Assembly: GCA_012845835.1 (NCBI GenBank)
Contig: JABAKD010000019.1
Span: 10,326,844-10,390,843 of the forward strand
Reading direction: 5' to 3'
Source: Undaria pinnatifida
Lineage: Eukaryota; Sar; Phaeophyceae; Laminariales; Alariaceae
Length of the DNA stretch: 64,000 nt
Under the pieces are notes generated by a model that was given only the letters and a program-made list of their open reading frames with translations, made no database searches and had not been told where the DNA came from. Position numbers and translations under genes: made by a program. Within the stretch, counting starts at the first letter, position 1. Every line of letters begins with the position of its first letter. Shown piece by piece: positions 1-9,834 of the stretch.

Positions 1-29
1 TCTGTGTCCCCCACCTTTAATTTCACATG

Positions 30-47
30 TGGCGTCGTCGGCAGGAC
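30..47 (+). other. Primer-binding site of TRIM-2a
   Basis: TGGCGTCGTCGGCAGGAC begins 2 bp after the LTR end. It starts with TGG, and its complement reads as a tRNA 3' end: T-stem strand CCTGC, acceptor strand CGACGAC, discriminator G, then CCA. The same 18 bases follow the LTR in TRIM-2b (one mismatch) and, on the other strand, in TRIM-1b. The tRNA is not identified. Confidence 0.7.
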
Positions 48-207
48 AGAAAAAAAATCGCGTGTTCCTGGCTCCATAGCCAGACGGTTAGAGGTGTGGG
101 AGTGGGGTTTGAGGAGCCGCATCTTCGACTCATGGTCTAGTTCGTAGAACCGGAGTTTCCCCGAATCTCCCATATTTCTGCATATGCGACTCATCAGGGT
201 GGGCTAG

Positions 208-476
208 TGTTAAGATACGGCCTCGAAAGGCCTGTAGGTATCCGAATTTGAGATCATTTGGATGGGTTTCGTATGATAAGGTTGGCGGTTTATATTCGGG
301 GATGTTAGGAATTAGATCGGAGGCACGCGCCTCCGATCTCAGAAGCTATCCCGGACTCTGGTGGAAACGAATAAAGCTACATCTCTACTAAGGAACGAAA
401 GTGAGTACTCTCCGAAGACCTGCTCAATTGGCAGACCTGCAGGGGGCACTCTGTGTCCCCCACCTTTAATTTCACA
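208..476 (+). repeat. LTR of TRIM-2a (269 bp)
   Basis: It is about 96% identical to 14524-14792 and has the same length. It contains three short hairpins: GGCCTCGAAAGGCC near the start, a perfect 11-bp stem with a 4-base loop at 314-339, and a GGGGGCAC...GTGTCCCCC stem near the end. An AATAAA at 370-375 could serve polyadenylation. The open stretch from 361 encodes nothing recognisable. Confidence 0.72.
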
Positions 477-689
477 CTATACTACCGGTATGCTGTGCAG
501 GATCTATGCTCTGCACAGATCTAAAAATAGAGGAAACACGTGCTAGACCATTCAGATCATCCGATTTCTCACCCCGTCAACACGACCTATAGGCCACATG
601 CAGATCATATACACCAGGGGATCTGTCTGCCCTGGAAGACACAGATCACTCAGAGATCATGAAAAAAGGATTTGACCTGTACGAGGTGT
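477..689. repeat. GATCT-rich dispersed repeat R, copy 1
   Basis: This stretch resembles 9560-9775: both carry a GCAGGATCT motif, a CACAGATC or TACAGATC stretch, AACACGTGCTAGA or AACATGTGCTAGA, and further CAGATCAT blocks in the same order. No coding potential is seen. It may be older sequence into which TRIM-2 inserted. Confidence 0.45.
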
Positions 690-960
690 GACGCGTGCTA
701 CGATCTATATAGAGGCATCTTGGCACTTGTTTTGGCAAGATTTTTTTTCTTGACCCCAAATCGTCGGAAATAGATCAGTTTTGTTTTTCTTGCACATACA
801 TATGATTTGTTATTATATATCTAGGTCCCCCCCATCGGATTCGCACTTTTAGTCGACTAAAAACCACCGGTACCCGGGTAGGCTTTTTGTGTTATGTGTA
901 GAGTTTTAGCTCCACTCAAGCTCGAGAGAAGGGAGCCTCTGAACCAAAAAAATAGATACA
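690..960 (+). mobile_element. MITE-C, partial copy with left end only
   Basis: GACGCGTGCTACGATC at 690 is the left inverted end of MITE-C. It is followed by family body sequence (TTTGGCAAGATTTTTTTTC, then CCCAAATCGTCGGAAA). The right inverted end is not found, so the 3' limit is a guess. Confidence 0.5.
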
Positions 961-1237
961 CCGTTAAAAAACAGGTACACCGTTTACGTTAGAGCCATCC
1001 CACACGGTACGTAGGGGGTTGCACTTTTTTTTTCGCGCCAGAGGCTTTTTTTTCAACGATCTTGACCGGTTGTAGTAGCTCCCGCCTGTGGACCTATCGT
1101 TTGTTTTAGCAGTACTCTATGATAATTTTACTGAGCATACTTGTGTTTAGGACTCTCTTAATAGGGCATACTAATAACAAGAGTTGTTTTGTCGGGTTGC
1201 GCGAGCGAACGCCTTCGAAGTCACGGAGCGCTTCGGG

Positions 1238-1526
1238 GACGCGTGCCACGACAGAGGTATACCTTTTTTTGGCGAAAATGGTTTCTGAATGACGGGGCTC
1301 CTTAGCACAAAAATACTATCGTCGGAAAATATATAAATAATTGGCCATTTTTTGTGTGATTCTCGTTGTGTACCTAGGCCCCCATGGGAGTTTTCATCAG
1401 AGTAGCGCGGTTTTATTTTTCCTCTAAGAATCACTTTCTTGGAAGAGAGAGGTCTTTTTGATCCCATAGTGAGAAAAAACCAGAAGAAAAAAAGAGTGGT
1501 GCGCCCCCTCTATTGAAGCACGCGTC
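1238..1526 (+). mobile_element. MITE-C, complete copy (289 bp)
   Basis: The ends are GACGCGTGCCACGACAGAGG and CCTCTATTGAAGCACGCGTC, imperfect forms of the family's 21-bp inverted repeat. Flanks at 1234-1237 and 1527-1530 are both CGGG. The opposite arm of foldback P has this CGGG only once, so it is a real 4-bp target duplication. The body carries the family block (GGTATACCTTTTTTTGGCGA, AATGACGGGGCTCCTTA, TTGGCCATTTTTTG). No transposase is encoded. Confidence 0.78.
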
Positions 1527-1569
1527 CGGGTGAGATATTCAGCTCCTCGCATCGCGTTAGAGTAGCTTA

Positions 1570-1695
1570 GAAATTTCTTAGAATCTTCTGCAAGAGCCAT
1601 CCCACGGTAGGGGTGCAGCAGATTCTAAGAAACTTCTTAGAATCTTCTGCAAGAGCCATCCCACGGTAGGGGTGAAGCAGATTCTAAGAAATTTC
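1570..1695. repeat. Two tandem palindromic units of about 58 bp
   Basis: TTCTTAGAATCTTCTGCAAG and AGCAGATTCTAAGAA form inverted arms around AGCCATCCCACGGTAGGGGT. The whole motif occurs twice in tandem. A similar AGAGCCATCCCACACGGTAC stands alone near 990. Each unit could fold as a hairpin. Confidence 0.6.
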
Positions 1696-1776
1696 TGAGC
1701 TCCTCACACATAAGGAAACTCAATATCTCACCCGCGCTACTACACGACTTCGAAGGCATTCATTCGCACAACTCGA

Positions 1777-2186
1777 CCAAAGCTTCTATGCCTTAGTCCT
1801 ACAAAACAATACGTACTCGTGAAATTGCTTCACCAACCGGTGGTTCCTCACATAACATGAGGAGCTCAATTGGCCAGGGACTTTTTGGCGCAAAAAATTA
1901 CCACCATCATACAGCGTGGGCTCAGAAACTTGTGTGCTGCGCCTCTGGCGGGTGGGACAACTCCGCGTAGCATGTGTCGTGCTACACCTTGGAGCGGGTG
2001 GATTGGAGAAACCACGGCTGCTGACGTGTGGATGAGCAGCGCGACGGGTGACAATATAGCCAAATGGGTCCTTACCGGAGTGCTGATGGCATGCCTGCCT
2101 GATCGTAACGTCTATTGTAATATGTGCACAGAATGTCAGGTAAAGACAGCAGTATGTATGTGTAGTAGAGTAGTGAAAACAGTTTC
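1777..2186. other. No recognisable element or gene
   Basis: Only short overlapping open frames of about 65 and 106 codons on opposite strands are present, with no family resemblance. A TGAGGAGCTCAATTGG at 1858 resembles the foldback P end. Confidence 0.3.
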
Positions 2187-2612
2187 TTAATTCAATTCGA
2201 GGCGGCCACGCCTACAATAATACGGTGGGCGATGACGGATAACCAAGCGATAACCAAGCGTTTTCTGGTCGTCGCAGGTGCCAAAAATACTAAAAACCCC
2301 AAGATACGTACGCGTACTCTCACGCACATCCGTATACACAACGGCGGCAGCTTGGGCTGCTGGATGGAGTAGTGACGGGGACCGCCCGGCCGGTAGGGAC
2401 ATTTTGGCGCTGTCGCTAACCGCTGAAACTGAAGGATACGACAGCTAAGTTTTGACAGCGAGAGCGCTAGAAGATTTGCGAACATGATTTTAAATTGAAA
2501 CATACCACTCTGCTTATTATAGTCTTATTAAGATCTTGTATGAAAATAAGTGGAAGTGTTGTGGTGATCTTTAATAATGACACAATAATTTTCCCCATCC
2601 GCCGGAGGATGA
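2187..2612 (+). mobile_element. Retroposon U, copy 1
   Basis: It shows the U family order on the plus strand: CGGCGGCAGCTTGGGCTGCT, a GGGGACCGCC block, TGAAGGATACGACAGC, GTGGTGATC, then TTTTCCCCATCCGCCGGAGG. The last motif is the common 3' end of all U copies. About 40 bp of unrelated sequence interrupts it near 2505-2545. TRIM-1a begins immediately after the 3' end. Confidence 0.6.
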
Positions 2613-2613
2613 T

Positions 2614-3001
2614 TGTTATTATGGTATTAGAGGGGTATTAGCCCGTTTGACCACTTGCAAAAGGTTAACCAATAGCTTACCCAAGCTAAGCCTTATTATT
2701 ATCACACTCTTCCCCCCTGAAACGGCGGGATAGCAGGTCGGCCGGACATACGGGCGGACCTGTCAGTATCCAAGCCGTTTCATTTCCTGGGGATGCCGGG
2801 GAGAAGAGTATTTTTCAAGTTCGACATGGGGAAAGTCTGAAAAAGTTTACTATATATGGTGGATGTGGGGCTCGAACCGACGACCCAAAAACCCATTTTT
2901 CTGCCGACGACGCCATTTGTTGAGGAATTAGTGGGGTATTAGTCCGTTTGCCCACTTGCAAAAGGTTAACCAATAGCTTACCCAAACTAAGCCTTATAAC
3001 G
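2614..3001 (-). mobile_element. TRIM-1 copy a, miniature LTR element with LTRs of about 90 bp
   Basis: Direct repeats at 2614-2706 and 2918-3001 flank about 210 bp. Read on the minus strand, the order is LTR, 2-bp gap, primer-binding site (2898-2915, last three bases diverged), a tRNA-like T-arm (2875-2891), a GGGGGGAAGAG polypurine tract next to the second LTR, then the LTR beginning TGTGATAA. The same arrangement is at 25587-25967. There is no coding sequence. Confidence 0.72.
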
Positions 3002-4295
3002 TGAGGCAAAGAAAAAAAAACGAAAGAAACGAAGGAAACAAAGGATATCACACCCCGGTCCCGAGGTGTTTTTTTTTTCTTCTTCTTCTTGTTTTTTTTG
3101 TCGATAACTTGGGAGGTAGGTCTAAACGCCAAGCCATTCATGGAGATCTATCTTCAATGTATGTTAAAAATATTATATTTCGGCGAGAGATCGAGTGCCA
3201 ACTTTTGCGTCAGGGCGTCTGGTCTACTATTCAAAAGATATCGACGAGATGTTTATGGCCACCATTTTTTTGTTTATATTAATTTTGCTCTCCGGACCCC
3301 CCCTGAATATATCCATGCATTATGAAAACCATGCCCCATCACCAGGAACCTGTGTGATCTCGCGTGCTATACGCGGTAGGTTGCCGTACCGTCGTTGCCC
3401 ATAGTAATAGACCATATTACCACGGCGTCCACACCTGCCCCCTGGCGCAACAAAACGAACGGTGAAAAAACACACAATAAATAAAACAAAATGACAATCT
3501 AGACAAAAAAACAGGGAATGGTACAAATGATACGCTGGTAGCATTATTAGTGATGTCCTTCGAAACTTCAAAGTCTTTTTCCTGGTCGACTTACAGCGTT
3601 CCAGGTACTCTAATGCCACAGATAGATAGTATATATCTAGCTACTACCTGGCATAAGTCGCGTACTAGATATATATATATATAAGCCGGGTACCAGGTAT
3701 AATATTAGAAGAGCGCTCCAGCGTTCCATCCACAAAAAAAGACGGTGGGATTACAGGTGGGCCAGGTACTACTACTGCTGTATAACAAAGAGACGTTATT
3801 ATGTATGTGGGTATCGAACGACACGTTACTATACGAAAAGACGGTACGTCAACTACCAAAAAAAGAGACGGTAAAAAAGGATAGCCTCTACTTACTCGCT
3901 TATTTTTACTATGGTACAATAGCAAGCAATACGGCCAGATGAGTCTCGGAATCCGATCGCGGTAAGTAAAAATGGAGGAAGGGGAAGTAAGTCCCGGCCT
4001 GAGCTCCATAAAAAAACGCCAAAAGTAACAACAGTGAGTCATCAGCGCGAGCGCGCGGTGTACGTATCACACTGCTGATGATAAATAGTCTACACTTGTT
4101 CTGGGTCAATATATTTTATAGTACAGTAGTATATGAATACCCGGCGGCACGAAAGTAGCAACACAAAGTAGAACCGCGAGGCGTCAAGGCGTATAAATAT
4201 GGAAGGAAAAAACAGTAGCAAGCAGCAAAAACAAAAACGAACAAACACTAGCGCAGCAGCAGCAAAGTACAGCAAAGAAAAGAAGAGAAAAGTAA
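3002..4295. other. No gene or named repeat; AT-rich with poly-T stretches
   Basis: Short open frames of 60-125 codons overlap on both strands without conserved motifs. Several GTACCAGG/CCTGGTAC words and a TATATA run near 3670 are present. No dispersed family of this window matches. Confidence 0.3.
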
Positions 4296-4866
4296 ACTAA
4301 ACTAAACTAAAGCAAGGCAAAGCAAGGCAAAACAAAGCAAAGCAAAGCGAAAGCAAAGCAAATAGATGCAAAGCATCAAAGCAAAGCACACAGCGAAAAT
4401 CAAAGCAAACCAAAAGCAAACCAACAAAGCAAAGGCAAAGCAAGAAAGAGCAAAGCAAACCAACAAAGCAAAGGCAAAGCAAGAAAGAGCAAGGTAAAGC
4501 CAAACAAAAGCAAAGCAAAGCAAAAAAAGCAAACCAAAAGCAAGCAAAAAAAGCAAAGCAGAGCAGCGCAAAGCAAAGCAAAGCGCAAAGCAAAGCAAAG
4601 CAAAGCAAAGCAAAGCAAAGCAAAGCAAAGCGCAAAGCAAAGCGCAACGCAAAACAAAGCGCAAAGCAAAGCGCAACGCAAAGCAAAGCGCAACGCAAAG
4701 CAAAGCGCAAAGCGAAGCAAAGCAAAGCAAAGCAAAGCGCAAAGCAAAGCAAAGCGCAAAGCAAAGCAAAGCGCAAAGCAAAGCAAAGCAAAGCAAAGCA
4801 AAGCAAAGCAAAGCAAAGCAAAGCAAAGCAAAGCTAAGCAAAGCAAAGCAAAGCAAAGCAAAGCAA
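4296..4866 (+). repeat. AAAGC pentanucleotide array (about 570 bp)
   Basis: AAAGC repeats with interspersed AAAGCGC and AACGC variants make up almost the whole stretch. Because a 5-bp period has no stop on the minus strand, long Ala/Leu/Cys/Phe frames appear there. They are products of the repeat, not genes. W copy 9 begins about 110 bp downstream. Confidence 0.95.
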
Positions 4867-4977
4867 AAAGACGCAAACAAAACGCAGAAGAAGAAGCAAG
4901 CACAAATAAAAAGACCCCCCGCCGTTCATTCTCGTCCACACGACCAAAAACAACAAACAAACGACACAAAAAAGAGT

Positions 4978-5050
4978 ATCGCACACAGATTGCAAAGATG
5001 AGTTTCGACGAAATCTTCGATCTCACAGCTGGAGGAGTGTATTTTCATTT
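4978..5050 (+). mobile_element. Retroposon W, short 3' fragment (copy 9)
   Basis: The last 70 bp of the W consensus are present (GCAAAGATGAGTTTCGACGA, TCTTCGATCTCACAGCTGGA, GTGTATTTTCATTT), followed by a 14-A run. This is a strongly 5'-truncated copy sharing only the 3' end. Confidence 0.75.
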
Positions 5051-5558
5051 AAAAAAAAAAAAAAATGGAGTCGTACGTAAGCCCTTCGAATTTCGGCTGC
5101 TAGCTGCTGCTGCTGCTGCTTGACTGAGCTTAAATTTAAATTTTACCGATATCAATGATGCAAAGTACATACTCGTAGTCTATACCATTAAATACTTACG
5201 TTCCGGACCTTTTATCCCGCGCCATTCAAAGTAGTAAGTTGAGTATTATCACTACGAAGTTAGTTATAGAAATCACGGTATGAAATGATAAGTATTTTAG
5301 TGAGGATATTAAGCGATTGTTGACGTTTCAACAGTGCACCGTTTTTGTCAAGACGAGAACCGAGTTTTTTTATGTTATTTTAATGGTGCACCGTTTGTTT
5401 GTCGAGACGAAGCGAGTTTGTCGTAGTAACAATTTTAGAACATTTCTGCCATTCATTAGACTACACAATTAATTGCTTGTTTGTGCTGCTGCTCGTACGG
5501 GAAAATGGGGGTGGTGGCAGGAGAGGACGCCACAATGTACCATATAGAATCATGCTTA
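5051..5558. other. Unassigned AT-rich sequence
   Basis: A GCTGCTGCTGCTGCT microsatellite lies near 5105. Two copies of GTGCACCGTTTNTNTCNAGACGA occur at 5334 and 5389. No gene is supported. Confidence 0.35.
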
Positions 5559-5701
5559 GCGGGGGGGGGAGGAGGGGGGGGGGGAGAGGAGGGGGGAGGG
5601 GAGGGGGGGAGAGGGTATATATTAAGAGCGCAGATTATTCAGAGTCGTAAAGGACAGTAGTACTACTACTACTATACGTACTACTATACTACTACTACTA
5701 C
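5559..5701. repeat. G-run tract followed by a TAC microsatellite
   Basis: A near-pure GGGGAGG tract (5559-5616) precedes about 40 bp of ordinary sequence and then a TAC/ACT trinucleotide array (5657-5701). Confidence 0.85.
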
Positions 5702-6240
5702 ATCCTTCGATTCTGAAAAAAAAGAGCGGTGTGATATTTTATTGTGCGGCACACATACATTTGTTTCCGTTCTCCGTTTCACTCAGCGGCGTAGACGCGC
5801 TGCATGTACTTGTGTGGGTTTGCCCGCCAAACGCGTCTGTTTGTCTGTCTGTTCGTCTGCCTTGTCTGTTTTCTTGTGTCTGCACCTTTCTTTCGCTGTC
5901 AGGCTGCATGCACACCTCCCCACCTCTCCATTCTAACCGCTGTTTTTGTTCATATAACACCAGGCACAGTGTACGTATGTATGTATACTGTTAATACTAC
6001 CACTAGTGACTGCAGTTTGTAATGTAACATTGCACATATGCCCCTCTGACTTTTTCGAGTTACATCTATCTGGTACATTTTTTCTCTGAAGTTCCACTTT
6101 AGAGCTGCAGCCACTTTCTAGGAGGGAAATGTTTCGAGTTACAACAACTACAACATTGTACACAGTGGAAGTACTCTCATTGCGGCGTTTGATGCACATA
6201 TATATACGAACATAATTACTGAAGTTTGTGAGTTGACTGA
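5702..6240. other. No recognisable feature
   Basis: Overlapping frames of 60-119 codons occur on both strands around 5730-6290 with no domain signature. A TTTCGAGTTACA word appears twice (6053, 6131). Confidence 0.3.
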
Positions 6241-6475
6241 TTCTACGATAGCCCCCCCCAAAACCAGCGGTTTTCTTTAACGAACGTTTCATGGCTGCTC
6301 GACACGAGGAAGGATGCTATGAAAAGAGTATCTGCATATATTATTTTGTTTGCGGAGGACTATCGAACGATGACGTCCGGGTGGTAAGGGGGACCGTATT
6401 TCAGGAGATACGGCCAGGAGCTGGTTTCAAAACCAGCGATTTCGTTAAAGAAAAGTTGGGGGGGCTACCGTAGAA
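6241..6475. mobile_element. MITE-E, complete copy (235 bp)
   Basis: The ends are TTCTACGATAGCCCCCCCCA and the reverse complement of TTGGGGGGGCTACCGTAGAA. Just inside, AAAACCAGCGG...TTTAACGAA is mirrored by TTCGTTAAAGAAAAG. The same ends bound 14899-15170 and 16810-17514. No clear target duplication is seen. Confidence 0.72.
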
Positions 6476-6587
6476 CCACACAGTTGCACATTGTTTTATT
6501 TTGGTAAGTCGTGTGGCATCCGACACCCAATTAATGCGCAGTGCATTCTACCGCCAACTGGTGGTAGAATAATGTTAATGGCAGCAG

Positions 6588-6611
6588 CAGTAGTAGTAGC
6601 AGTAGTAGCAA

Positions 6612-6671
<60 letters not shown>
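6588..6671 (+). repeat. GTA/GCA trinucleotide array
   Basis: GTAGTA repeats with a few GCA interruptions at the left. This is the left microsatellite arm of foldback Z. Confidence 0.95.
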
Positions 6672-6856
6672 CGTAGACTTGCTACAGCCTTTTTTCGTCA
6701 AGCACTGAACGTTATGACGTTCCCTCAACATCATACCGGTATAACCTCGCCCGAACCTTATCACCCTATTAGCCTATTACTATAGAGCTGGTCATATAAA
6801 TAAATGTCTGCATAGGCCCCACGCATGCACAGACATACTATTCAGAGTAGAGAGAA

Positions 6857-6895
<39 letters not shown>

Positions 6896-6936
6896 CACTA
6901 CTACTACTACTACTACTACCACTACTGCTGCTGCTG

Positions 6937-6971
<35 letters not shown>

Positions 6972-7107
6972 GCTGCTACTGCTACTGCTACTGCTACTAC
7001 TACTACTACTACTACTACTACTGCTACTACTACTACTACTACTACTACTACTGCTACTACTGCTACTACTGCTACAACTACTACTGCTACTGCTACTACT
7101 ACTATAG
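6857..7107 (+). repeat. TAC trinucleotide array with TGC and CAC variants
   Basis: About 250 bp of TAC/ACT units with interspersed CTG and ACC. This is the right microsatellite arm of foldback Z, longer and more degenerate than the left arm. Confidence 0.95.
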
Positions 7108-7566
7108 TCTAATACTACTACTATGCAAGTGTGTTGTCGGTGTTAGTAGTAGTATCAATAGTTCAATAATAGTCCGCGGTAGAACCCGCTGCGCATTAAT
7201 AATGGGGGTGCCGGATATATATGGCAAACGACTTACCAAAAATGTATAATAACACGACGCATCCGATGCCGTACCAGGGTAACTACAGTACAACAATTCG
7301 GTAACTTTCAGTTTACAACTGCATGAAAAATGATTCTACACTCTACTTGGAAGCAGGTTTTTTCCCTAAGACCAAGGTGGGTGCATGCACATGCAACACT
7401 AAACAATGGAACTCCAGGGCAAAAACACTGGTCAGCATAATAAAATTGTCAGCATAATAAAATTGTCAGTGGACATCTGCTAACTAAGTTTGGAACGTGA
7501 AACTGTACATACATAATACTCCGGAGTATATATATAGAGGGTACGAAACTACTTCGTTGTAACCCA

Positions 7567-7829
7567 GGGCTTTTCGCGCAGAAGATCGCTTCTCGCGGGC
7601 CGGAACGCGTCAGGATGACCCGGGCCGACCCGTAAATTTGAAAACCTCGTCCTGACCCGATCCGACCCGACTCAACCCGGGTGAGCTTTCCAACACCTTC
7701 TGACCCGGCCCGATTCGATCCGCGGGGTTTTGACGTACCTACTTTTAATAGTAACACGACCCGCGGGCCGGGACATGACCCGCGGGCCGGAACATGACCC
7801 GCGGGCCGGAACATGACCCGCGAAAAGCC
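7567..7829. mobile_element. Element X, copy 1 (GACCC-rich, inverted ends)
   Basis: The left end GGGCTTTTCGCG is mirrored by CGCGAAAAGCC. The interior is rich in GACCCG and CCGACCCG, including a CGGGCCGGAACATGACCCG minisatellite near the right end. Copies at 47091-47457 and 52521-52735 have related ends. Confidence 0.55.
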
Positions 7830-7884
7830 TTGATTGTAACATATCAACACTGAATGTGTTATACTATTTTTTAGTGAGTTGGCT

Positions 7885-9270
7885 GCGGGGGGGGGGGGGG
7901 GGGGGGGAACTTTGTCGCAACGCAACAACAATAAAGAAGCTTGCTGTCTCTTCCAATGGGCGCGAGAGAGGGGGGGGGGGGGGGGGTACTCATCATTTCA
8001 CGCATAGTGCAGTCTTAAGACCGTAGTAGTAGACCCCTCGCATCTCTACAGTGTCAGGATGGGGAGCACGTCGGGTTTTCACCGACCAGGCGGACGTTGC
8101 TGGCACCAAGCGCGAAAAACACCGTGTGAGGTGTTCGGCGCGAGTCGCACGAAAAGGGGTGAGTTGCACCCTCTACTCAAGTGGAAGAACCACTTGTACG
8201 GCGGACGTCGGCACCTTTTGACACGTACGTGTGTACTTTCGTGCACACGGATGGCAGCTGTCGAATTATGAGTTGATTATTTCTCCGGGTGTGGGCGCTT
8301 GAGTTCGGAAGCGCGGGGAGGCGGGGAACTTTACAACGTATAACATAACAACACAAGGGGGAGTGCCTGAGGTCTGTCTTCCGATCAACCTTCAGTCGAA
8401 GCAGGGCGCGAGATACACTTTTTTTTTTTCTACATTTCCAACCATTTTACTCCAGCGATGTCACCAAGGGACACCTCGACCGATATGTCGTATGACATGG
8501 ATTAGGGTTAGATAGCATGGTTGAAAAATGCCAACAATATCAGACACCCGCGGGGGGGCGCGGGGGGGGGGGTACTCAGTTTGTGCATGGCTGTAGTCGT
8601 ATGACCATAGACCCTCGCATCCCTAATATGCCGGGACGGAGCACGTCGGGTTTCCACCCATCAACCACCAGGCAGGGCGCGGGACGGGACGGGACCGGGA
8701 CGGGACGGGGGGGCTTTGTCGGAACACAACACAATCAATCGCTGCTTGCTGCGTCTTTCATATGGAGGGGGGGGGCGGTTGCTTTGTCGTTACGTGATAT
8801 CTCAAGATCGAACGTATTTTGGCTGTGTCCAACTAGAGGGAGGGGGGAGACTTTTATCGTGGCACTACAACCAAGTATAAAATTCGCGGTGTCTTTTGAT
8901 GAGTGGGGGTTGCAGGCTTTATCGTATCATATAGCACAATATATAGCATCATAACAACAACGATGAAGAAAGTTGGTGTGCTATTCAGTGTGCGGAGGCG
9001 GCGGGGACATCTTGTCAAAGCAAAAACAAACAATAAAAATGTCCTGCTTCGTCTTCCCACGGGCGGGGGGGGCGGGGGGGGCGGGGGCCTTGTCATGTGG
9101 CACAACAATGAACCATGCGCGCTTTTTGCATGTATGTCTGCTGTATCTTTCAATTGACGGCGGGAGGGGGGAAGACTTTGTCGGAAGTGGCACCGTACAC
9201 AACAATTTCATGTTGTTGGTGTGTCTTCCAAGTGTGGGGAGGGGGGGACTTTGGCAACAAAACAACCGCA
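7885..9270. repeat. G-run minisatellite with ACTTTGTCG...TTTCAATGGG units
   Basis: Long G runs are followed repeatedly by an ACTTTGTCGCAACACAACAA-like block and a TTGCTGTNTCTTTCAATGGG-like block, then G runs again (examples at 7888, 8705, 8765, 9067, 9150). Units vary from 65 to 100 bp. Two G-family segments (7975-8230 and 8566-8670) are embedded. Confidence 0.6.
7975..8230 (+). repeat. Dispersed repeat G, copy 1
   Basis: GGGGGTACTCA is followed by GACCCCTCGCATC, GGGGAGCACGTCGGGTTTTC, ACCGACCAGGCGGAC and GCGAGTCGCA, in the same order as at 16047, 33150 and 37635. Each copy starts at a G run. The function is unknown. Confidence 0.6.
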
Positions 9271-9335
9271 CGTGGGACAGATCACGATCTAGATCATCTA
9301 GATCTTACATAGAAGAGATTACGACCTAGACCATC

Positions 9336-9555
9336 TAGTTCACACATGGGACGATCTAGATAATCTAGTTCACACATGGGACGATCTGGATAATCTAGTT
9401 CACACATGGGACGATCTAGATAATCTAGTTCACACATGGGACAGAACACGACCTCTAGATCATCTTAATCACACATGGAGACGTCTCACGATCTACTGTT
9501 GTAGATCACCTATTTCACATAAGGGACAGATCACGATCTGGATCATCTCGATAAT
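9336..9555 (+). repeat. 30-bp tandem repeat rich in GATCTAGA
   Basis: CACACATGGG recurs at 9341, 9371, 9401 and 9431, exactly 30 bp apart, with ACGATCTAGATAATCTAGTT between. Degenerate units continue to about 9555. Confidence 0.85.
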
Positions 9556-9559
9556 CTAG

Positions 9560-9775
9560 ATCCTATATCTGGTATCTGTTATTACAACTATTATGGCATG
9601 TTGGGCAGGATCTGTGTAGTACAGATCCAACCCAAGAAACATGTGCTAGATCATAGATCATACGGGCCTCCCATACGACAACATGATCTGCAGGCCATAC
9701 AGATCATACAAAGACCAGGAAGAACATGTCTGTCCTACATGACAGATCCTCAATAGTAGGGATCTGATGTGTTAG
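9560..9775. repeat. GATCT-rich dispersed repeat R, copy 2
   Basis: Motif order matches 477-689 (GGGCAGGATCTGTG, ACATGTGCTAGATCAT, ACAACATGATCTGCAGG, then CAGATCATACAAAGACCAGG). No coding capacity is recognised. Confidence 0.45.
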
Positions 9776-9834
9776 AGGTATGTAACAATATATATGTGTA
9801 GTCTAATGTATGTATCTTTGCTGCGCCAGAGAGG

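Larger units (their letters stand above)
1..476 (+). mobile_element. TRIM-2 copy a, miniature LTR retrotransposon, 5' LTR cut by window edge
   Basis: The first 27 bases match the last 27 of the LTR at 208-476, so the window opens inside a 5' LTR. A 180-bp non-coding internal region (28-207) separates the two LTR ends. The LTR starts TGTTAAG and ends TTTCACA, the usual TG...CA. A primer-binding site lies 2 bp after the 5' LTR, and a short purine stretch (AGGGTGGG) precedes the 3' LTR. There is no gag or pol, so it is non-autonomous. The full target duplication cannot be seen because the left edge is missing. Confidence 0.72.
1190..1776. mobile_element. Foldback element P, interrupted by MITE-C
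   Basis: Left-arm sequence (GCGAGCGAACGCCTTCGAAG, then CGGGTGAGATATT) returns in reverse complement at the right (AATATCTCACCCG, then CTTCGAAGGCATTCATTCGC). Removing MITE-C leaves about 297 bp. The core holds two tandem palindromic units (1570-1695). A relic of the CGGGTGAGATATT end (as CAATATCTCGCCCG) also lies near 25441. The element is non-coding. Confidence 0.6.
6494..7246. mobile_element. Foldback Z with trinucleotide arms
   Basis: The left arm TTGGTAAGTCGT, AATTAATGCGCAG, TTCTACCGC is mirrored on the right (GCGGTAGAA, CTGCGCATTAAT, ACGACTTACCAA). Inside the arms, GTA repeats (6588-6671) face TAC repeats (6857-7107), which are complementary, so most of the element is one inverted repeat. 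It is non-coding; frames of poly-Thr or poly-Leu come from the microsatellite. Confidence 0.65.

Noticed and set aside
66-135. Possible tRNA gene (A-box-like TAGCCAGACGG, TTCGACTC) in the TRIM-2a interior
   Set aside because: No acceptor or T-stem pairing could be drawn, and it lies between LTRs. Only a tRNA-like fragment is possible.
115-210. Hammerhead ribozyme (retrozyme) suggested by CTGATGAG on the minus strand
   Set aside because: The bases up to the GAAAC do not form the required stem II and no stem III/I arrangement fits.
208-476. 5S rRNA promoter in the LTR, as in Cassandra elements
   Set aside because: The conserved 5S box sequences were not found; the hairpins are of a different kind.
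4297-5026. Minus-strand frames of 174-208 codons rich in Phe, Ala, Leu and Cys
   Set aside because: They are direct translations of the AAAGC pentamer array; all frames give the same kind of product.
6825-7112. 95-codon poly-Thr frame
   Set aside because: Translation of the TAC array of foldback Z.
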